Shown here one piece after another: positions 11,901 through 20,852 of a stretch of 64,000 bases of DNA. Within the stretch, counting starts at the first letter, position 1. Each line of letters opens with the position of its first letter. The position numbers and the translations under genes are program-made. This DNA is from Nipponacmea schrenckii. Lineage: Eukaryota > Mollusca > Gastropoda > Lottiidae. The notes under the pieces were generated by a model. It saw only the letters and a program-made list of their open reading frames with translations, had not been told where the DNA came from and ran no database searches. The stretch is taken from NCBI GenBank assembly GCA_030562195.1, contig CM060201.1, forward strand, positions 28,378,067 through 28,442,066, written 5' to 3'.

Positions 11901-14900
11901 TTTCAAAAATATGAAAATTCTATTTTTTCATTAAATAGGGACATTTCTTCAAATACAACTGAATGAGTATTTTTTGTTTTATCGCCCTAGCACGCATTCA
12001 CACCTTAACTGCGTTATTGCGCTTTAGAGAGAAAGATATATTCATATTCGCAATACCGTGCTATAGAGTAATAATCTTCAGAGCCTATCGCTATACTTTG
12101 AAAGAAAATAACACAGCAAAAAAGAAAGTTTGATTATTGTAGGATGTTTGTTTTGTATCAGTTCAACTTAATCTGATGAATAGTAAATAATACACTTGGT
12201 AAATCCATGCAATAATCTAAATAGAAACTCCAAATAAACCACAAAGTAATCATTGATGGAAAACAAATACAATATCTTACTTATGTTCCGATCAAGCGTT
12301 AACATCTAAAATTAGATTAATTGTATTCACATATTTCGATAAACCGGCCTCTTTGGCTTTAATATATATCTCAGAAAGAAGAAAATGAGCGAAAGGGATT
12401 TCCTCTCTTACGTTTCTGTATATTATTGGCTTATACAGACTGAAACTTGCAGTGTGCAATGAGATTTTCCTCTTTATTTATATTCCAAATCCTCGGCTTT
12501 GGATCAAAAACTTAAACCCCCGTTTTCGGGCCAAAAAAGATTAATAAAGAGAAAGGCACAATGTCTTCTGCATCATCAACAATATTACAGTCAAACTATT
12601 GCAGTGAATGAATTCAAATGATTATTTTGTGGTTTATAAATCAAATTGACACCCTTATCTATACATACCTACACCTCCACTAGGAACTTCCACTGTCAAT
12701 CTAGCAGTGTTACTGGTTCTTTTACCAGCGACATTTTCAGCAACGCAGGTATAGTCACCGGCTAAATCCTTGTGTAGGGTTGACAAATACCAAGGAATTG
12801 TCATCGGGCTGTACAATATTGGTGCCTAATTTAGAATCTAATCTTTGACCATTGAATAACCAGTAAACCTAAATGACAATTGATGATGCATATCAATTTT
12901 CTAGAGTTCTTGATTTGTTTTAAGGATTAACCTTTAATGGTTTCCAAAAGAAAATTTTCTAAAATTGACTCAAAATGCTATTTCAATATCTTCAGTTTGG
13001 TCAAAAACATAGATTATTTTCAAATGAATTATCCCAAAACCGGCTCTCCATTAGAGCCATAATTTAGTTTTTTAAACGGCCGTCCTGCAATTCCACTAAA
13101 ACTACGTATTTGACGACGGCACTTATCGAATATTAGTCTTGTATCCAATAAGGCTTTCGCAAAATGAATTAATGAAATTAATTTTTTTTTATTGGAAATG
13201 AAGGAACCAAACAAAGGCGATTTTAAGGCAAATTGATATACTAAAAACACATTGGTTTTGAGGGAAACCTATTTACAAACCTTTAAGCAATACCCCCATG
13301 TCTAAATATCTTTCTGGTTGGTTTTGGGAACGTCTTTTTAAAATTTTTTTAAAAAAACTTTTTTTTTTTTAAAAATCAATAACCTTTCACACTATTCTAT
13401 AATGATATACTCTAGTTTTCGTTTATTTGTTAGTGATAATGATAGTTATTTTCTATACATTTTCTTTATAATTTCACTTCGCTAAAATAAAGTAAGTGTG
13501 CCATGCAGCAAGCTTCGAGAGATGTTGTACCTGCTTTATATTCTCATGGAATGAATTAAACTATTCTTCCCTATCCAATGGATGATCAATGAGTGTTTTC
13601 TTAATGACATACTTACAGGCCATGTTGATGAAACCTGGACTACTGGAGATTTTTTCCTCTTCTTGGGTACCTTGTTTGTAATAAAAGGCATCACAGACAC
13701 AGGAATTATCGTCAGTAAAACCTTCAACGTCTTCACGACTCAGTTCTAGGGACACACTCATCATGTCGCTGGAGGAGACTTGATTGTTGTCATATCGGTA
13801 GTTAGGTACTGTCATACCACTACATCTAAAGGCGATTCTTATAACATTCTTGGCTTGACAAGTAATGGTTATAAATTGTCCCTTTACAACGTAGTAGGTT
13901 GTTTTGGGTTCTTCTAAGAACATTGGTAAAGATCCACGAGCAGTACCACCTCGACCTGGTTCGCTGGAGATTTCGGGCTCGGTGTATGGTGTGTAGTCAA
14001 GAGGTTCGGCTGTAGAACTAACATCAACTAAGATGGACTCTGTAATGGCATCAGTGACTGATTCAGTTCTGGCTGCAAGTAAAAATGTAAAGTTCTATAT
14101 TTGTTCAATGAGGTTGATGCCTGTTTATATGCACATTCTAAGGTTATACCGATTGGACTGGCTTCTGTTAAATGTACCTGACTCAAATCAAAATATTTAC
14201 TAAACTTGAAACTGCTGCAACTCTTGAAGTCTTGAATATTATGATGACTCTTATCAAGGGTCAATTTTGAAGTGGAATATCAGATTTCAAAATCAATGCT
14301 TTTCTTGATGATATCAGTATTTCCTATCAGTATCTGAAGAGCACTTACTAAATATCACAATGTTTGTACTTACAAAGAGCTGTCAATCGTGCAGGTGGAC
14401 TGTATAGATCACCAGCAGCATTGCTAGCAACACAGGTGTAGCTTCCCTCGTATTTCTTCCTCATTGATAAAATAGTTAAACTACCATCTAGTGAAATTTC
14501 TACATTAGGATCTCTCGAAGCATCAACTCGTTCACCATCTTTCAACCAGGAGACCTACCAAAAATTTGTGAATTTTAAAACATTTATAAAGCGGCAATGG
14601 CATATAATTTGGAAAACTCTACCGTAAGAAAATGATAAATTCCTACACAATGAGTTAATAGCTTGTGACAAATTATCATATCATGCCTTATTCCCAATCG
14701 TACATTTTAGACAGTGAATAAATAAATGGTCTACAACAAATATGGTAAACTTCAAATTATACACGGTATGGAACGGACAAATTCAATGAAAATGATAACT
14801 TGGATGAATGTATTAAAAGGGGTTCATCGGAATGCTTCAATACTAGAGAAGACTATCCAATCAATAATTCACAGGCAAAAGTCGTCACAACTTACAGCTG

Positions 14901-17900
14901 AGTAAGCCGTATATAAAAGATTGCAAGGCCGAGTGTTTGCAGATGGACAGTCTAGAATAAATATATATAATTATGCGCATACCTCGGGTTCAGGTCCTCC
15001 GAAGGGTGGGGAACAGATAAGTTCGGCAGCAACACCAATTTGTACTTCTGAGTCAACTGGTGTCATGGCAAATTCTTCTTCTAGGACTGGGAATGATATT
15101 AAAAACATGATAATTATAGTAATTCTAATGCCTAATATGTATCTACCTAGCATGACAATCTAATCAGATTTGATGAACCTTCAGTTGGGTCAAGGTATAT
15201 TCTAATAAAATTGCAATTTTTATTAATTAGAAAATCATACTTACAGGCCTCTTCAATCTTGGCTTTTACACTTTCTTTTCTTTCCCAGTTTCCACCAACG
15301 GTATACCACATGGTACAAATACATTTATAATCACCATTAGCTTTAGCTACATCTGCAGCTGTTACCTGTACATCATACAGTGTAACAGTTAACAATTATG
15401 GCCCAAAAAGTATTAATGTCTGAAAGGGGCGTCTGGTTGTTTAACCCAGTAGAGTGGTATCAGGTGGTATTTAAAGTCTGAGTATATAGAGACTTTATAT
15501 TCTAGCAACCCTCATAACAGCACTTAGATTATGAAAATAGAGATTTGCATTTACCAACTCGAATGTGCTGGGCAATCGAGTGCAACTCTTCACAAACACA
15601 AGTCACCTTTCAGTACAAGAATGTCACAGAACTCTAATTATAAAACCAAATACCTTGATGGTTGAAGTGATATCGTATTTTCTGGTAGCTTGATTATAAT
15701 CCTGCTCTTTGGTTATCTCATCATTTTCATAACGTCTACGATTACATCTAAATGTGATCATGTCAGCATTCTTAACAGCACATGAAATTTCTGCAGGTTT
15801 ATCTTGAGTCAAGTAATACACTTCTTTTAATGATGTACTGAAATAAGCCTCTCCTGGAGCTCTAGCTGGTGTAGTTGGTGCTACTGTTGCCACTGGAATG
15901 GTTTGTCTTCTCCCAGATTCTTGTTTTGGTTCGACTTTCTTCACGAATCCCTCTACAAAGAAAATAGCAAAAAGTTCGGTTATCAAAGAAGCATTGTGTG
16001 ACAATTAACCGCCTTTCCACCGATTATGGTGAAGTAAAGCATGCTTTAATTCCGAACATGAATAGTCGACTTTTCGCTGGTCCACTTATTTTAAAAAGCC
16101 GATCCTCGATAAATTGTTGTACGCAAAGAGAGAGATTTTCGGTTCCCGAACCGCCACGGTTCGGCAATTTAAAAAGTTGAAACACACAAAAGCTGACTTA
16201 AAGTTGAAATGCACTTATATCAATATACAAAGGCTAGATCTGGTCTGTTGCAATAAATTTACTTTTGTTATATTTGTTCTTTGCCATCTAACTAACAGTC
16301 TATCTTTAATTTGGCATGAGGAATTTATTTTTATAGTATTATCATAATATATAATAGACACTAGATTGCGAATCAGTAACATTGTAGTATGTCCCGCATT
16401 GTCTAAATTATTTTTACTAAAAAGAAATGTTGAACCAACATCAATGATAAATGTCCAGACAACGACATGTTTCCAAAAAGAGCCAAGCTGCTGCTTCAAT
16501 GTAATCAAACCAACATACCTTGCACAGTGAGTGTGGCTGCGTTACTGTATTGGACACCAGCTACATTAGAAGCTGCACATTGATAATCGCCATTATCTCT
16601 TAATGTAACAGATTCCAAAGTTAAACTACCGCTAGTTTCATCAAACACATATATACCACTGTTGAGATCTAATGGTTTACCATTAAAATACCAACGAATC
16701 TGTAAAAGTTATAAGACGGATTATGATAAATTTGAAGCACTTTAACGTTTCAGTTCCAGATACATATGTATTGTCCATAATTAAGGGACTTTCGGGCTGT
16801 CATAAGAACACTAATAGTCATATAAGGCCAGAGTCAAAGTTACCGTTACCATGTACAGGTTGTCCGAGTATGTTTTTATGACAATATGTAATATATTTAG
16901 TAAAACCTTGTAGGCATATATACCTACCTCTGCTGGGGGTTTGGATCTAGGCGCGGAGCATGAAAATGTTACAGAACTGTCGACTCCAATAGTTTGACTC
17001 TGTGGTTGTGCAACAAATCTTTCCTCTAAAACTAAAATATAAAATACCAATGAATATACTAGTAGCTGGTGGACTATATATCGAAAGATATACTGATGAT
17101 GACTGCTGGTGATACTACATCAAATATTCTTATGATGAATGTTAGTGAAACTACATCGAAAGATATACTGATGATGACTTCTTTGTTCTCTGAGACTCTC
17201 CGTTTATTACCAGTCCTCAAAAAATTGCATGTTTGAACTAATTTCATCTTTTAAGCTACACCAATACTATAATATACCTCATGATGGATGGAGTTTTAGT
17301 ATCCAAAAAATGGAATTGATTAAAGATATCAACTAGCAGAGCTCCAGGCAATTGAATCCTTAATAGACAATAATACAAATATGGATAAATTGTCTCCACA
17401 TATATATTTCACTTACATGCGTGTTCAATATATCCAGCAGATGAGGTTCTGTTTAACCATCCAGAAGCACCGGGAAGAGCGTACCAGGCTACACAATAAC
17501 ACGAATAGCTTCCATCAATACCATATCTTCTAATATCTTCTGGCTTCACAGTCCATGTTGTTTCCATTATTTTACCCTGAGCTGAGGGAATCTCTTGCTT
17601 CTTCTGTTCCCCGTCCAATAATCTTCTGCTGTTGCATCTTAAATCAGAAACAAATCAAATTGGCATACCGATACTTTAAGAGCCTTACATGTTCAAGAAA
17701 TATATTAAATAAAGGAACACAATTTTATGGTATACTACTCCTGAGTTTTATTATACATAACCTTTCAACAATTTACTTTGTTTAAGAAATTTTGTAAGCT
17801 CTACACCGTGAAAGTACTCTTTTAATTCTTTGGGATCTGATCACGATTAGTCCGAGGGCTTTCTGTCAGAATTTCAAGAATCTGATCTTTAATAGCAAGC

Positions 17901-20781
17901 GGTGTCAGAATCTCTTGATCTCGTTCATGATGACGCGACCACCAAACTAAAGGAACATACCTGACTGTCAAAATGTTAGCACCAACGACTCTACAAGTCA
18001 ATTCTGCGGGTTTCTTCGTGGTAGCGTAATATAGAGATTCGGGATATTTTTCAAAGACTGGGCCATCTTCTAAAGGAGCGTCAGAGGCTTCTAATCTATC
18101 TTCAACAGAAGCATCTGACAAGAAAGAGGACACGGAATATAGTCCAAAGTCATTCACTGTCTCAACAACATCTATAGAAATACACAACAGAAATCATGCA
18201 TGACAATTTAACATTTAATTCGTAAGAGATAACTATAAAAGCAGATTAAAAAGCGTAGCACAGTTTACATGAAATAACATTATTTTCTTGTTCAACATTT
18301 TACTTTGCCAAATCATTCATACATACTTTTTAACATTTTACATTGCTATCATAAGTTAAAAGACGATGACGATATGTAATGATAGAAAGTTGCGTAAAAT
18401 TACGAATTAAACAGTGTTAAATTTTTCAATTGGATTTTATTCCAAAATTTTACGGTAAAAACAAGCAAACAGCACATTTATATTCATAATTGACAAGAGC
18501 TCATTAAGGTTTTCTACACGTTGTGTAAGTGATTGAAAATCACACATTAGGTTATGCACCTGAAGTTGGAAGATAATTTTAACTAATATTTATGAATATT
18601 CGTCTAGTCTAAACCCATTCTTTGCATTTGAATATATATCTGATGTCACAGAACCTGCTCATATTTCACAGATAACATGTTATCCGGTACCTTTCTAATA
18701 AATTATTCAGATAAGTGTAATGTATATCATGCCATTAACTAAGCAACCTGTTGTGGCAATTAGTATATATCATACCATTATTCAATAGGCAAGATAAGCT
18801 AGGAGATGGGTCTGTTTGGTGACAGACATACTTTTCATAACAATCTCGGTAATATACTTATAACAATATTGATTATAAAACTATACTAATTCGGATAACC
18901 AACCAAAATTCGTGTGTACACCTACCTCCAATAGTCAAAGTTGCTGAACTGCTAACTCTCTTTGCTGCAATGTTTCTAGCAATACAGGAATATTGTCCTA
19001 AATCTTTTTGTCTCATTCTTCTAATAATCAACATACCACGATCGTTCACGATGAAATTTGAGTCTTTTTGTGTGTTAACTTTTTTACCATTCTTATGCCA
19101 TGAGATCTGAACAGAATTGAAACCATATATGACTCAGTTATCGAACAATTAGATTAGGTGTAAGTAGTTATCCTTTTGACAGATTAGTCAGTAATGCGTT
19201 AAGTTATCATCAACTTGGTTGGTTTGTTTCTCAAATCCAACAAAGGGTTAGGCAATTTAATCACTGACAAATTGTTCAAATTATGAACATTTTTTACTAA
19301 ACAATCATGATGGACAATGCCCCAAAAGTATAAGTAGTTAAAAGGCACAAACATAAATGGGAGCCCGGTAAAAAGGCTTCTTTGCGACCTTGATGATATA
19401 AATTGAGATCTTACCGTGGGGAACGGTTGGCCAGCAGGACCTTCACAAGAGAATTCTACTTTACTACCAATAGGTGCTGATTTACTCGTAGGAACTGTCT
19501 TAAATTCCTTCTTTAAAACTGTTTGAAAAATAAAAGAGAAAACAAGACTAAAGTACCAAAAGCCTAACATCCATTAATATTGTAGCTAAAATATGGTGCA
19601 AAGCCTGTAGATGTGGGTTTTGTCGTTCGACTTTCACACAATCTTAATGACTAAACACCTTTTTCATATAAGCTACCGGAGCCTGTAACATTTACTGAAG
19701 ATACTAATTTGAATAATATTAATAGGAAGGAATTGTTTCTACCAATAGCATGGTACTAATACACACTGAGCCAACTCGTCAAACGATATACGTCATCCTT
19801 AAACTTTATTTCGAATCATTATCATCTGCAAATCTGTAAATATATATGGTTTGGGTGTTGTAACAAACATGCAATCAAAATGATACCCAAGACTTACATG
19901 CGGGCTTAATTTCAGATCGGCGACTTCTAATAGGATTTCCTGAGTCAAGGTCACCAACACATTCACACCAAAATGGACTATTGGAACTGTAGCCTTGTAT
20001 ATCTTCTTTGGTGATTTTCAAAGAAGCTTTCAGTGTTTCTGTTCCATCTTCTGATACACGACCAGCGACAGTTAATTGAGAATCGTGCAATTCCTTAGAA
20101 CAAGCATATTGCATACTGTCTACGTTTTCGGCTTCACATTCTAGAGTAACTGGCTTGCTACGAGTGACATAATAAGTTCCACTAGGCGTAGCTGTAAATT
20201 TCTGTCCTTGGCATGTTGAAAGAAGTGTGAGGAATGTTACTGAAAAAGACAAATACGGTAATATGTATGTATTATTTCTAATTAAATAAACTTCAAAATA
20301 CAAGAGAATTTAGATATTTATTTCGTATAATAATTGTTATCTCCCTTTCATAGTAATTCCACGGCTGTGTATTAACTATTGTGTTAACTATTGCCAGGAA
20401 TATCGCTAGCATAATTAATGGTTGGAACGAAAATAAGAATCCCCGATTGTCTTTACCTCCATGTTATTACTTGATCAAACTGATTTTTTTAGCACATAGG
20501 ACTAATTGTTAAATGAGCAGTTTAAACTTGTTGAGTTCAAAAACCTTTAGAATAAGTTATTTATTTATCATTACACTATGAGTCTTGTTTATTTGCTTAA
20601 ATCCACAAATCAAATTCTCAGAAACAACCTAAAATGTCTGAGCAAGATACTTTTAGTTTAAACTTTCAAAATAAGGGACACATTTCTCTAGATTTTAGAT
20701 TTTGTAACTTATAGCACCATTCTACACTGTCTCTTTAAACTTACTTGATAAAGCACAGCTAAGGCAGATGGTGGTCTTCAT
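5806..20781 (-). CDS. Secreted multi-Ig protein: four UNC5-type Ig pairs plus three six-Cys repeats
   Basis: One minus-strand gene assembled from 25 visible exons, about 1,435 codons, plus one exon that appears to be missing. Order: signal peptide; four units of [Ig with the four-Cys C...C...CxC pattern of UNC5 Ig1] plus [I-set Ig, split 104 nt + about 181 nt]; acidic/His-rich then Thr/Ser/Met/Lys-rich stalk; three C-x5/6-C-x17-20-C-x8-C-x7-C-x22-C repeats; short tail. UNC5 likeness comes from the YWCQC-like CxC motif, the junction phrase A-F-L-x-x-x-F matching the UNC5 inter-Ig linker, and ARNIAAKRVSSSATLTI in the second Ig. Unlike UNC5 there is no thrombospondin, transmembrane, ZU5 or death domain. 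Splice phases agree throughout except in the fourth unit, which lacks a 104-nt exon and has a 1-nt insertion. Function is unknown; netrin decoy, adhesion, immune or matrix roles are all inference. That this is one gene rather than two is supported by phase matching across 9-12 kb but not proven. Confidence 0.8.
5954..6010 (-). CDS. Exon 24: short acidic segment
   Basis: 57 nt, phase 1 to 1, encoding GASEEVIDIGSSKDNDGG. The acceptor is attcctttcag and the donor GGTG|gtatgt. Without splicing it would end two codons later (MY then stop), so this could also be the last exon. Confidence 0.65.
6180..6304 (-). CDS. Exon 23: six-Cys repeat 3, second half
   Basis: 125 nt, phase 2 to 1, encoding VISCTNNALDNCEPEDREA and AKASDICPT (Cys 4-6). 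It has the same length and phases as exon 21. Confidence 0.85.
6430..6540. repeat. 44-bp imperfect tandem repeat in an intron
   Basis: The phrase GGTTGAGCATGATAGTTAAG recurs with TACATTATTCCATATAGTTC; the GGTTGAGC phrase is at 6473 and 6517, a 44-nt step, with a more diverged copy upstream. It lies in the intron between exons 22 and 23. Confidence 0.7.
6629..6740 (-). CDS. Exon 22: six-Cys repeat 3, first half
   Basis: 112 nt, phase 1 to 2, encoding FVTCESLKPCNTPFNAS and DVNKWC (Cys 1-3); NAS is a possible N-glycosylation site. Donor GCCC|gtaagt. Confidence 0.85.
7558..7682 (-). CDS. Exon 21: six-Cys repeat 2, second half
   Basis: 125 nt, phase 2 to 1, encoding MLMCGDSALSKCNIENSAN and EWYSKYCTK (Cys 4-6). 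Cys 4 to 5 spacing is 7 and Cys 5 to 6 spacing is 22, as in the other repeats. Confidence 0.85.
7901..8021 (-). CDS. Exon 20: six-Cys repeat 2, first half
   Basis: 121 nt, phase 1 to 2, encoding PYESCNELQMCTRHLTEGD and NVHSAC (Cys 1-3). Donor GCAA|gtaagt. Confidence 0.85.
8358..8479 (-). CDS. Exon 19: six-Cys repeat 1, second half
   Basis: 122 nt, phase 2 to 1, encoding AAAEYSMCVDEFVDKC, then 22 residues to SSC (Cys 4-6). Donor CGAA|gttagt. Confidence 0.82.
8838..8943 (-). CDS. Exon 18: six-Cys repeat 1, first half
   Basis: 106 nt, phase 1 to 2, encoding CQEKMSVCNRYFTEQVQP and MEAKC (Cys 1-3). Donor GCCA|gtacgt; phase 2 matches the next exon. Confidence 0.8.
9256..9729 (-). CDS. Exon 17: Thr/Ser/Met/Lys-rich stalk
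   Basis: 474 nt, phase 1 to 1. It encodes a low-complexity segment with imperfect internal repeats such as SKTTKESLMDSKTTKASQM and VSSGMKPATVSSSMKP, ending in a basic stretch (KSTKKPKGLRPKPK). It contains no cysteine in the spliced form and is likely a flexible, possibly O-glycosylated spacer. The acceptor is ttttctag. Confidence 0.8.
9730..11006 (-). other. Intron between exons 16 and 17
   Basis: No supported exon, apart from the possible read-through tail at 10933-11006. AT-rich sequence without recognised elements. Confidence 0.5.
10933..11006 (-). other. Possible retained-intron C-terminal extension of exon 16
   Basis: Reading through the weak exon-16 donor gives TTSHDSRRYYIFLSIILSK and a stop within 74 nt. 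Because the donor departs from consensus at +4 to +6, an alternative short protein ending here is possible. There is no transcript evidence. Confidence 0.35.
11007..11234 (-). CDS. Exon 16: acidic and His-rich stalk segment
   Basis: 228 nt, phase 1 to 1, a symmetric exon. It encodes TTSEPIGEPEIATSEPEPEP and then a His/Gly patch (THGDHMHGQHGGHAYPE). The donor is TCAG|gtacta, which is weak. If it is not used, translation reads on through about 24 residues to TAA at 10935-10933 with a hydrophobic ending (YYIFLSIILSKYF), giving a short isoform lacking the Cys repeats. Confidence 0.7.
11235..12668 (-). other. Intron between exons 15 and 16
   Basis: No exon is visible. Around 11650-11730 there is a dispersed repeat (GATACACTTAAAATTT, then TTAGAAAATCTCTTTCCAGT) that recurs near 31290-31350. 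Confidence 0.5.
11650..11730. repeat. Dispersed repeat, copy 1
   Basis: CAGTGTCTCTGATACAC followed by TTAGAAAATCTCTTTCCAGT and CCTTTAAAATGAA closely match 31288-31350. A third, weaker relative (AGTGTCCCTGATACAAC) lies near 38115-38140. Confidence 0.55.
12669..12868 (-). pseudogene. Exon 15: second half of I-set Ig, unit 4, with 1-nt frameshift
   Basis: 200 nt where homologous exons are 1 mod 3 (181). It opens as VYWLFNGQRLDSKLGTN and then DDNSLVF, and after one extra base near 12784-12790 continues in another frame as STLHKDLAGDYTCVAENV and ends TVEVPSGGV. Without the extra base the length would be 199 nt and the segment from Ser-Leu to Tyr would match the 15-residue spacing of the other units. 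Left uncorrected, a TGA follows shortly after the shift. This may be a sequencing error rather than a dead exon; splice sites on both sides are intact (tttag acceptor, GTAG|gtatgt donor). Confidence 0.75.
12869..13616 (-). other. Interval where the 104-nt I-set exon of unit 4 should be but is not found
   Basis: Units 1-3 each have a 104-nt exon (phase 1 to 0) here in order. In this interval neither strand shows the FLxxxF opening or the first I-set cysteine next to usable splice sites. The interval holds long homopolymers (9-10 T runs at 13181-13370) and paired A/T runs, which look like unpolished long-read sequence. Loss of the exon in the assembly, or in the genome, would give the same picture. 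Confidence 0.55.
13617..14072 (-). CDS. Exon 13: linker and UNC5-type Ig1, unit 4
   Basis: 456 nt, phase 1 to 1. A long acidic/Ser/Thr linker (including DYTPYTEPEISSEPGRGG) precedes the Ig: TYYVVKGQFITITCQAKN, FRCSGMTVPNYRY, NSCVCDAFYYKQG. All four cysteines are kept. Ig1 is in a single exon, as in unit 1. Its phase-1 end cannot join exon 15 directly in frame. Confidence 0.9.
14374..14554 (-). CDS. Exon 12: second half of I-set Ig, unit 3
   Basis: 181 nt, phase 0 to 1, encoding VSWLKDGERVDASRDPN, SLTILSMRKKYEGSYTC and VASNAAGDLYSPPARLTAL. This is the clearest I-set half in the gene. Confidence 0.93.
14983..15086 (-). CDS. Exon 11: first half of I-set Ig, unit 3
   Basis: 104 nt, phase 1 to 0, encoding FLEEEFAMTPVDSEVQIG and ELICSPPFGGPEPE. 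It has the same size and phases as exons 3 and 7. Confidence 0.92.
15245..15365 (-). CDS. Exon 10: rest of Ig1, unit 3
   Basis: 121 nt, phase 0 to 1, encoding VTAADVAKANGDYKCICTMW and YTVGGNWERKESVKAKIEEA. The CIC motif is the CxC of the UNC5-type Ig1. The donor is GCCT|gtaagt. Confidence 0.9.
15654..15952 (-). CDS. Exon 9: linker and first part of Ig1, unit 3
   Basis: 299 nt, phase 1 to 0. A Thr/Pro/Ala linker (TIPVATVAPTTPARAPG) precedes VYYLTQDKPAEISCAVKN and FRCNRRRY. The exon ends at TSTIK, a different split point from unit 2. Confidence 0.9.
16519..16699 (-). CDS. Exon 8: second half of I-set Ig, unit 2
   Basis: 181 nt, phase 0 to 1, encoding IRWYFNGKPLDLNSG, SLTLESVTLRDNGDYQC and AASNVAGVQYSNAATLTV. 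Typical I-set F-G strand sequence. Confidence 0.92.
16928..17031 (-). CDS. Exon 7: first half of I-set Ig, unit 2
   Basis: 104 nt, phase 1 to 0, encoding FLEERFVAQPQSQTIGVDSS then VTFSCSAPRSKPPAE. It has the same length and phases as exons 3 and 11. Confidence 0.92.
17417..17637 (-). CDS. Exon 6: rest of Ig1, unit 2
   Basis: 221 nt, phase 2 to 1. It encodes CNSRRLLDGEQKK and YSCYCVAWYALPGASGW. CYCVAW is close to the CQCVAW motif of UNC5 Ig1, and NRT is a potential N-glycosylation site. The donor is GCAT|gtaagt. Confidence 0.92.
17961..18171 (-). CDS. Exon 5: linker and first part of Ig1, unit 2
   Basis: 211 nt, phase 1 to 2. A Ser/Glu/Asp-rich linker (DVVETVND onward) leads into SLYYATTKKPAELTCRVV with the first Ig cysteine. 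The exon stops just before the second cysteine (TVR|C), an intron position absent from the other units. Confidence 0.88.
18926..19106 (-). CDS. Exon 4: second half of I-set Ig, unit 1
   Basis: 181 nt, phase 0 to 1. It encodes ISWHKNGKKV, GMLIIRRMRQKDLGQYSC and ARNIAAKRVSSSATLTI. W and YxC are the I-set core residues; the end matches the AKNIVARR segment of UNC5 Ig2. Confidence 0.92.
19415..19518 (-). CDS. Exon 3: first half of I-set Ig, unit 1
   Basis: 104 nt, phase 1 to 0. It encodes FLKKEFKTVPTSKSAPIGSK and then VEFSCEGPAGQPFPT, the A-C strands of an I-set Ig with its first cysteine. The same 104-nt size recurs in units 2 and 3. Confidence 0.9.
19898..20239 (-). CDS. Exon 2: end of signal peptide and UNC5-type Ig1 of unit 1
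   Basis: 342 nt, phase 1 to 1. It encodes ITFLTLLSTCQG, then the Ig domain with VTLECEAENV, QYACSKEL and FWCECVGDL. Those four cysteines reproduce the two-disulfide pattern of UNC5 Ig1. The domain is in one exon, unlike units 2 and 3. The donor is GCAT|gtaagt. Confidence 0.9.
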
Positions 20782-20852
20782 GGTAGCAGTTTTTGTCAAA
20801 CCATCAACTCTAAAAGACTGGTGTGTTGATGTTTCTTAACTAGGGTGTGTTC
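20745..20852 (-). CDS. Exon 1: 5' UTR end and start of signal peptide
   Basis: ATG is at 20781-20779, after ACTGCTACC. The coding part (20745-20781, 37 nt) gives MKTTICLSCALS and ends in a phase-1 donor TCAA|gtaagt. Joined to the next exon it forms a typical secretory signal (hydrophobic run ending in LLSTCQG). An acceptor-like TATTTGCAG ending at 20853 suggests that the 5' UTR begins in an unidentified exon further upstream. Confidence 0.8.

Noticed and set aside
13029..13250. Minus-strand frame as the missing I-set exon
   Set aside because: It lacks the FLxxxF opening, the Ig cysteine and suitable splice sites.
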